Assembly (NCBI GenBank): GCA_012514505.1
Contig: JAAZAD010000544.1
Coordinates: 1-44,825, forward strand
Origin: Rhodococcus sp. (in: high G+C Gram-positive bacteria)
GTDB taxonomy: Bacteria > Actinomycetota > Actinomycetes > Mycobacteriales > Mycobacteriaceae
Direction of reading: 5' to 3'
Length of the DNA: 44,825 bases
Translations under genes and position numbers: made by a program
The notes under the pieces: generated by a model
Database searches by the model: none
What the model was told of the DNA's origin: nothing
The model's input: the letters and a program-made list of their open reading frames with translations, nothing else
In this document: piece by piece, positions 39,779 through 44,825 of the stretch
Layout: every line of letters starts with the position of its first letter
How positions within the stretch are numbered: the stretch's first letter is position 1

Positions 39779-42026
39779 CACCATCTCCACCGACAACCGA
39801 GTCGAACTCGCGATCGGCGGCATGACCTGTGCGTCCTGCGCCAATCGCATCGAGCGCAAACTGAACAAGCTCGACGGTGTGACCGCCACGGTCAACTATG
39901 CGACGGAGAAGGCTGCCGTCTCGTACTCCCAGGACGTCACCACCGACGATTTGGTCGGCACGGTCGAGTCCGCCGGGTACACGGCAACACTGCCGAAGGC
40001 GCCCGGCCAGGCCGAAGATGCTGCCGCGGCACCGGACCCGACGGAGCAACTGCGCCAACGGCTTCTGGTTTCGCTGGTACTGACGGTGCCGGTGATCGCG
40101 ATGGCAATGATTCCGGCACTGCAGTTCACCAACTGGCAGTGGTTGTCGCTGACCCTCGCGGCACCCGTGGTGGTGTGGGGCGCGTTGCCGTTCCACAAGG
40201 CCGCGTGGACCAACCTGCGTCATGCGACCGCCACCATGGACACGTTGGTGTCGATGGGCACGCTCGCCGCCCTGGGCTGGTCGCTGTATGCCCTGTTCTG
40301 GGGCACCGCCGGGACACCCGGCATGGTGCACCCGTTCGAGTTCACCATCTCCCGCAGTGACGGCGCCGGCAACATCTATCTCGAGGCCGCCGCCGGCGTG
40401 ACCACCTTCATCCTCGCCGGACGCTACTTCGAGGCTCGCTCCAAGCGTCGGGCCGGTGCCGCCTTGCGTGCACTGCTCGAACTCGGCGCGAAAGACGTGG
40501 CGGTGCTGCGCAACGGCACCGAACAGCGCATCCCCACGGATCAGCTCGTGGTCGGCGACCTGTTCGTCGTCCGTCCGGGCGAGAAGATCGCCACCGACGG
40601 CGACGTCGTCGAAGGCTCTTCGGCTGTCGATGCGTCGATGCTCACCGGGGAATCCGTTCCCGTCGAGGTGAGCGAGGGCAGCGAGGTCGCGGGCGCCACC
40701 ACCAACGTCGGTGGACGACTCGTGGTGCGCGCAAAGCACGTCGGTTCGGACACCCAGCTGGCACAGATGGCGCGGCTCGTCGAGGAGGCACAGACCGGCA
40801 AGGCCGAGGTCCAACGCCTCGCCGACCGGATCTCCGGCATCTTCGTTCCGATCGTGATTGCGATTGCCGTCGGCACTCTGGGCTTCTGGCTCGGCACCGG
40901 CGGGTCTGTCGCAGCAGCGTTCACCGCGGCTGTGGCCGTGCTGATCATCGCGTGCCCGTGTGCACTCGGCCTCGCCACACCCACCGCACTGATGGTCGGC
41001 ACGGGGCGCGGCGCGCAACTCGGCATCCTGATCAAGGGGCCGGAGGTGCTCGAATCCACTCGCCGGGTCGACACCGTCGTCCTCGACAAGACGGGCACCA
41101 TCACCACCGGCAAGATGTCGCTCCTGGACGTCACCCCGGCACAGGGTGAGGATCGCGACACGGTGCTGCGATACGCAGGCGCCCTGGAGGATTCGTCGGA
41201 ACACCCGATCGCGCAGGCGATTGCTCGGGCCGCGAAGGAGGCCGGCGAACTGCCGTCCGTCGAGCAGTTCGCCAACGTCGAAGGCTTGGGCGTGCAGGGC
41301 ATGATCGACGGCCACGCGGTTGTGGTCGGTCGCCGAAAGCTTCTGCAGGACTGGTCGATACGCCTTCCGTCAGATCTGGACGTTGCGTTCCGCGAGGCGG
41401 AACGAGCCGGACGGACCGCGGTCGCGATCGGCTGGGACGGCGAGGCACGAGGAGTACTCGTGGTCGCCGACACCGTGAAGCCCACGTCGGCCGAAGCCGT
41501 GCAGCAGCTTCGTGCACTCGGGTTGACCCCGATCATGCTCACCGGCGACAACGCCGACACGGCGCGCACCATCGCCGATCAAGTGGGTATCGACCAGGTG
41601 ATCGCGGGCGTCATGCCGCAGGACAAGGTGTCCACCGTCGAACGGCTGCAATCCGAGGGCAAGGTGGTGGCCATGGTCGGCGACGGCGTCAACGACGCTG
41701 CCGCACTGGCTCAGTCCGATCTCGGTATCGCCATGGGCACCGGCACGGACGTCGCGATCGAGGCCGGCGACCTCACCCTGGTACGCGGCGACCTGCGGGT
41801 GGCTGCGGACGCGATTCGACTCTCGCGGAAGACGCTGTCCACGATCAAGGGCAACCTGTTCTGGGCATTCGGCTACAACGTCGCCGCGATCCCGCTGGCG
41901 GCCGCGGGCATGCTGAACCCGATGATCGCCGGGGCTGCCATGGCATTCTCGTCGGTGTTCGTCGTCAGCAACAGCCTGCGACTGCGCAGCTTCCGCGCAC
42001 TGCCCGCCAACTCGTCAGGAGAATGA
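39768..42026 (+). CDS. copA: Copper-exporting P1B-type ATPase
   Basis: The 752-residue membrane pump has one N-terminal HMA domain (GMTCASC, Cys21/Cys24). The CPC ion motif in helix 6 ([13 protein letters not shown], Cys396/Cys398) and the phosphorylation site DKTGT (Asp440) follow. SSEHPIA in the nucleotide domain, the hinge [10 protein letters not shown] and the C-terminal helices with [14 protein letters not shown] and [15 protein letters not shown] complete the P1B-1 Cu(I) exporter pattern. It expels Cu(I) from the cytoplasm. The start lies inside the end of the previous gene, and the stop overlaps the csoR start (ATGA), so all four cop genes form one coupled unit. Confidence 0.96.
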   Translation: MATDTISTDNRVELAIGGMTCASCANRIERKLNKLDGVTATVNYATEKAAVSYSQDVTTDDLVGTVESAGYTATLPKAPGQAEDAAAAPDPTEQLRQRLLVSLVLTVPVIAMAMIPALQFTNWQWLSLTLAAPVVVWGALPFHKAAWTNLRHATATMDTLVSMGTLAALGWSLYALFWGTAGTPGMVHPFEFTISRSDGAGNIYLEAAAGVTTFILAGRYFEARSKRRAGAALRALLELGAKDVAVLRNGTEQRIPTDQLVVGDLFVVRPGEKIATDGDVVEGSSAVDASMLTGESVPVEVSEGSEVAGATTNVGGRLVVRAKHVGSDTQLAQMARLVEEAQTGKAEVQRLADRISGIFVPIVIAIAVGTLGFWLGTGGSVAAAFTAAVAVLIIACPCALGLATPTALMVGTGRGAQLGILIKGPEVLESTRRVDTVVLDKTGTITTGKMSLLDVTPAQGEDRDTVLRYAGALEDSSEHPIAQAIARAAKEAGELPSVEQFANVEGLGVQGMIDGHAVVVGRRKLLQDWSIRLPSDLDVAFREAERAGRTAVAIGWDGEARGVLVVADTVKPTSAEAVQQLRALGLTPIMLTGDNADTARTIADQVGIDQVIAGVMPQDKVSTVERLQSEGKVVAMVGDGVNDAAALAQSDLGIAMGTGTDVAIEAGDLTLVRGDLRVAADAIRLSRKTLSTIKGNLFWAFGYNVAAIPLAAAGMLNPMIAGAAMAFSSVFVVSNSLRLRSFRALPANSSGE

Positions 42027-42328
42027 TCATGGAACACGAACACGCCGGTCACGGCTACATCAACGGCAAAGAGGACTACCTCAAGCGGCTGCGCCGCATC
42101 GAAGGGCAGTCGCGTGGTCTCCAGAAGATGGTCGAGGAGGAGAAGTACTGCATCGACATCCTCACCCAGGTGTCGGCGATGACGAAGGCACTGCAGGCCG
42201 TCGCGTTGGGTCTGCTCGAGGACCACATGAGCCATTGCGTGGTGAACGCCGCCGTCGCAGGTGGGCCCGAAGCCGACGAGAAGATCAAGGAGGCCACCGA
42301 CGCCATCGCGCGACTCGTCCGGTCGTAG
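42023..42328 (+). CDS. csoR: Copper-sensing repressor CsoR
   Basis: The 101-residue helical repressor has the family opening [21 protein letters not shown]. The Cu(I) ligands Cys43, His68 and Cys72 have spacings of 25 and 4, identical to those in M. tuberculosis CsoR (Cys36, His61, Cys65). Cu(I) binding should lower affinity for the operator at 38649. An extra His-rich N-terminal tail (HEHAGHGY) may add metal ligands. The ATG at 42023 overlaps the copA stop by four bases; a second ATG at 42029 is possible. It is the last gene of the operon that it controls. Confidence 0.94.
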   Translation: MIMEHEHAGHGYINGKEDYLKRLRRIEGQSRGLQKMVEEEKYCIDILTQVSAMTKALQAVALGLLEDHMSHCVVNAAVAGGPEADEKIKEATDAIARLVRS

Positions 42329-42373
42329 TCGTTAGACTGGCGTCCGATATTCCGGTTCTAGGGGGGTGCGCTG

Positions 42374-42883
42374 ATGGTTGGGCAGGATCGTGAACGGCTG
42401 CGAGCCGAGAACGACGCGCTGAATGCGCGGGTCGAGTCGATGCTGACGGCGTTCGAGGAGCAGACGCGGCAGCTCGGCAGGTTGAAGGAGTCGCTGGCAG
42501 CGATCCGGGCGGAGGGCTGGTCGGCGGACAACCTGGTCCGCGTCACGGCCAATGCCGGGGGCATCCCGGTGGACGTGTGGATCGCGCCCGAAGCGTTCAA
42601 ACAGTCCACACCTGATCGGCTGGCGAAGTCGGTGGCCGAGGCGTCGCAGCACGCGGCGCGGTCGGCGCAGGAGCAGGCAGCGGCGGCGGTCGCCCCGATC
42701 ACGGGTGCGGCCGACGCCATGCCCGATATCTCCGACCTCACTCCCGGTGCACCGAACATGCGCGAGGTGTTCGACTCGTTCATCCCCGCCCCGGACGAGC
42801 GAGTGCCCGGACCGGCGGCGCCGGAGGAAGCGGTCGACACGTGGGACGAGACGCAGTCGGTCGACTGGCTGAAGGACCGGTGA
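42374..42883 (+). CDS. YbaB/EbfC-like protein with N-terminal coiled coil
   Basis: The protein has 169 residues. An N-terminal coiled coil (about 3-48, RERLRAENDALNARVESM and onward) is followed by a YbaB-like core: NLVRVTANAGGIPVDVWIAPEAF and TPDRLAKSVAEASQHAARSAQ. The C-terminus is acidic and Pro-rich with conserved-looking DTWDETQSVDWLKDR. YbaB proteins bind DNA as dimers, but the variants beside WXG/Esp genes in Corynebacteriales are considered part of type VII secretion loci. The ATG at 42374 has AGGGGGG upstream. Eight bases separate it from the EspC-like gene, so it is the first gene of a four-gene cassette. Confidence 0.75.
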   Translation: MVGQDRERLRAENDALNARVESMLTAFEEQTRQLGRLKESLAAIRAEGWSADNLVRVTANAGGIPVDVWIAPEAFKQSTPDRLAKSVAEASQHAARSAQEQAAAAVAPITGAADAMPDISDLTPGAPNMREVFDSFIPAPDERVPGPAAPEEAVDTWDETQSVDWLKDR

Positions 42884-42890
42884 CGGGCAG

Positions 42891-43220
42891 ATGAGCGATC
42901 AGTTGCGGGTAGACCTCGAGCAGTTCCGCGGGCTCGTCTCCCGATTCGAAAATCTGGGGACGCAAACACTTGCGGCGCGCTTGGAACTGACTCAGGGTCT
43001 CGACGGCGAGGGCGAGTGCTGGGGTGCCGACGAAGTGGGCACTGCCTTCGCGTCGAAGTATGTGGCCGCGTCCGAGGACACCATTGACGTCATCACCCTC
43101 CTCGCTCAGATCTTCGACCTGATCGGCGAAAAGGTCAGCAGCACCGCAGACTCCCTCGATACCACCGACACCGCATTCAGTGGCCGACTCTTCTCGGTCC
43201 ATCCGGACAGCGGGGTCTGA
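42891..43220 (+). CDS. EspC/WXG100-like type VII secretion protein
   Basis: The 109-residue helical protein has no signal peptide. It has the helical-hairpin pattern of EspC (T7SS_ESX_EspC) and WXG100 proteins, with the turn at ECWGADEVGTAF, where WG stands in for the WxG motif, and a helix 2 containing ASKYVAASEDTIDVITLL. Such proteins are usually secreted as dimers by an ESX system. It lies eight bases after the YbaB-like gene and two bases before the large WXG-like protein, with which it may pair. No ESX core genes are in the window, so the secretion system must be elsewhere. Confidence 0.7.
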   Translation: MSDQLRVDLEQFRGLVSRFENLGTQTLAARLELTQGLDGEGECWGADEVGTAFASKYVAASEDTIDVITLLAQIFDLIGEKVSSTADSLDTTDTAFSGRLFSVHPDSGV

Positions 43221-43222
43221 TC

Positions 43223-44212
43223 GTGGGTATCGAAATCCCCGGTTCGCTGCGCTGGGTCGCCGACAACGTGCTCGGCACCGACTGGCCCGACGCCGACGAG
43301 ACCGCCATGCAGCGCTGTGCCGACTACTGGGACAACGCCTCCACCGCCATCGACACCATCGACGGACTCGGTGACGACGCCGTCCGACAGTTGCTCGATT
43401 CCATCGACGGTGACGTCAACGAGGCGATCGCCGGGTTCTGGCAAAAGATCGGCGGCGATGCCGGTGCGATGCGCGAGCTGATGCAAACGTGCGACGAACT
43501 CGCCGACATGCTTGACGGTGCAGCACAAGACGTGCGCCGGGCAAAGCTGGCGATCATCGCCAACCTCGTCGCGCTCGCGGCATCGTTGGTTGCCGCTGCC
43601 GCGACGGTGTGGGCCTTCGGGGCCGGGGCTGCCGCCGGTGCCGCAGCCACCATGGCAACCCGCGCATCTATCCAAATGATCATCCGGCAGTTGATCACCC
43701 AAATGCTGAAACGGATAGCCGAGAAGGGTGCCCGACAGTTCGCTTGGGAGATCGCCAAGAACATTGCGACAACCGCCGCAATCGGAGCAGGTAAAGCGGG
43801 TGGCATCGAAGCCGGCCTGCAAACCTACGAAAGGACCCACGGCCTGCGCGACGACTACGACTACGGCGACGTCGCCCAGGCCACCGGCAACGGCGCAGTC
43901 AAAGGAGCCGTACAAGCCGGCATCAAGATCGCTGCTCGCGGCGGAGAGGTACGCGAGAATCCGAGCGTATTCAGCAAGGACGCTTACACCCCGGAGGGGA
44001 TTCAGTCGAGGGTCGATGACATGAAATCCAGGGAACACGTAATCGGCGGCATGATCGGAACTGGCGTCGCCAACCTCACGGTCGGCAAACCCGACGAAGG
44101 TATTGGTTCTCTGGTGCGGGACGCTATCGAAGAGTCCGGGATGAGCCTGAACCTGCCCGCCGACACCTTCACCAGCCCCTCAGATGTGGAGGCCTTTGAC
44201 GATGGGCAATAA
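43223..44212 (+). CDS. Large WXG-like putative type VII effector, no recognised toxin domain
   Basis: The protein has 329 residues from a GTG. The first 105 residues (RWVADNVLGTDWPDADETAM, YWDNASTAIDTIDGLG, GFWQKIGGDAGAMRELMQTC) match the WXG100-like N-terminal domain of actinobacterial polymorphic toxins. An Ala-rich hydrophobic stretch at about 107-145 could cross or insert in a membrane. The remaining 180 residues (AIGAGKAGGIEAGLQTYERT, EHVIGGMIGTGVANLTVG) resemble the structural linker of these effectors, but no toxin domain follows. It could be a channel-like or carrier protein, or a truncated effector. It is coupled to the previous gene and overlaps the next. Confidence 0.6.
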   Translation: MGIEIPGSLRWVADNVLGTDWPDADETAMQRCADYWDNASTAIDTIDGLGDDAVRQLLDSIDGDVNEAIAGFWQKIGGDAGAMRELMQTCDELADMLDGAAQDVRRAKLAIIANLVALAASLVAAAATVWAFGAGAAAGAAATMATRASIQMIIRQLITQMLKRIAEKGARQFAWEIAKNIATTAAIGAGKAGGIEAGLQTYERTHGLRDDYDYGDVAQATGNGAVKGAVQAGIKIAARGGEVRENPSVFSKDAYTPEGIQSRVDDMKSREHVIGGMIGTGVANLTVGKPDEGIGSLVRDAIEESGMSLNLPADTFTSPSDVEAFDDGQ

Positions 44213-44819
44213 CGACGACCGGCCGACGGGGCTACTCAGCGCTACCGAGCTCACAGTCGAGCGGCGAGACACCTTCGCCGAGATTCTGACGATCAAGGAC
44301 CAGGCAGGTATTCAACTCGGATCCACACGCAGGGCAGGAACCAAACTCCTGCGAATCGTGAGTGAATGGACGGACTTCTTTCCGCACAGGCCGATCGAAG
44401 TGACCGACGCGAACGGACAGCCGATGCTGTGGATCGAACAGCGGGGGCTCCTGCGCCGCCATATCATCACGGTGTGTCGGCCGGATCGCACCAGGATCGG
44501 CAAGCTTGTCGGTAAGTCGTGGCCGGGCCTTCGCTACACGGGGTACTGGGTCGAGATAGACGGCGAACGAATCGGCGAAGTCCTGGTCGAAAAGCACGGT
44601 GAAGGGTCCGGAGAACGTCTAGTCGAAAGAAACGGTTACCGGATCGCCGATACCTCTGGTGTCGAACTCGCGCGAATCGTGACGAGTAAGGGTGAGCAAC
44701 GCACCCGGGCAGTCCCTCACACCACGCCTCGCCGCACGACACTTCAAGCCTCCCAACAGCTGTCCGAACCGTTCGCCAGATTCGCCCTCACCGTCGCGAT
44801 CGCGAGGCACGCGGACTAG
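44202..44819 (+). CDS. LURP1/scramblase-like (tubby-fold) protein
   Basis: The 205-residue protein has repeating beta-strand motifs typical of the tubby/LURP-one fold: LLRIVSEWTDFFPHRPIEVTD, GQPMLWIEQRGLLRRHIITVC, RIGKLVGKSWPGLRYTGYWVE and RIGEVLVEKHG. Relatives include phospholipid scramblase-like proteins of unknown bacterial function. There is no signal peptide or membrane helix. The ATG at 44202 has GGAGG upstream and overlaps the previous stop by 11 bases. As the last gene of the WXG cassette it may act as a chaperone, immunity or membrane-binding partner. That is inference only. Confidence 0.65.
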   Translation: MGNNDDRPTGLLSATELTVERRDTFAEILTIKDQAGIQLGSTRRAGTKLLRIVSEWTDFFPHRPIEVTDANGQPMLWIEQRGLLRRHIITVCRPDRTRIGKLVGKSWPGLRYTGYWVEIDGERIGEVLVEKHGEGSGERLVERNGYRIADTSGVELARIVTSKGEQRTRAVPHTTPRRTTLQASQQLSEPFARFALTVAIARHAD

Positions 44820-44825
44820 TGAGGA

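Noticed and set aside
39711-41315. Long minus-strand open frame opposite copA
   Set aside because: The sense strand encodes a complete P1B ATPase with all motifs; the antisense translation is low-complexity His/Gly/Arg-rich.

Overview
The window looks like chromosomal DNA of a mycolic-acid-containing actinobacterium, most likely Rhodococcus or a close relative in the Corynebacteriales. The reasons are high GC, many GTG starts, an antigen 85-type mycolyltransferase, a PonA1-like penicillin-binding protein, an F420-type oxidoreductase, type VII secretion (WXG/EspC-like) genes and a CsoR/CopA copper operon. No tRNA, rRNA, CRISPR array, transposase or prophage gene was seen. The species is not claimed.

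Layout, left to right. (1) 10-2122: a SAM methyltransferase divergent from a TetR regulator with a 31-bp palindromic operator between them, then a Rid-family protein and an ABM-domain protein. (2) 2182-9218, minus strand: a class A penicillin-binding protein, then a carbohydrate ABC importer (ATPase, lipoprotein binding protein, two permeases, small membrane protein). (3) 9310-14267, plus strand: a DUF2786 protein overlapping a HExxH metallohydrolase, an F420-type luciferase-like oxidoreductase framed by two long palindromes, and an amino-acid ABC importer whose binding protein and permease are fused. (4) 14419-16491: a Tat-exported PhoX-type phosphatase.

(5) 16657-31217 is the centre of the window: a single 4490-residue non-ribosomal peptide synthetase, C-A-T repeated four times and ending in a thioesterase, whose stop codon overlaps the start of an exported mycolyltransferase/esterase. 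The first condensation domain resembles the EntF starter type and the last adenylation domain reads as serine. The predicted product is therefore an N-acylated or N-arylated tetrapeptide ending in Ser, possibly lactonised. I do not recognise this cluster.

(6) 31230-38558: a secreted GH25 lysozyme divergent from a membrane-anchored VWA protein, an ECF41-type sigma factor co-transcribed with an FAD/NAD(P) oxidoreductase behind an ECF41-like promoter, and small membrane or secreted proteins with a GNAT acetyltransferase. (7) 38706-42328: a copper operon (copZ, a membrane-anchored protein with a duplicated histidine motif, copA, csoR) behind a CsoR-type operator placed inside the promoter. (8) 42374-44819: a four-gene cassette of YbaB-like, EspC/WXG-like, WXG-toxin-like and LURP/scramblase-like proteins, probably linked to type VII secretion.

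Two families of near-perfect intergenic palindromes recur (1308, 2136 and 14272; 10666 and 11598). Within each family the arms differ between copies but the changes are compensated, so the paired structure itself appears to be under selection.
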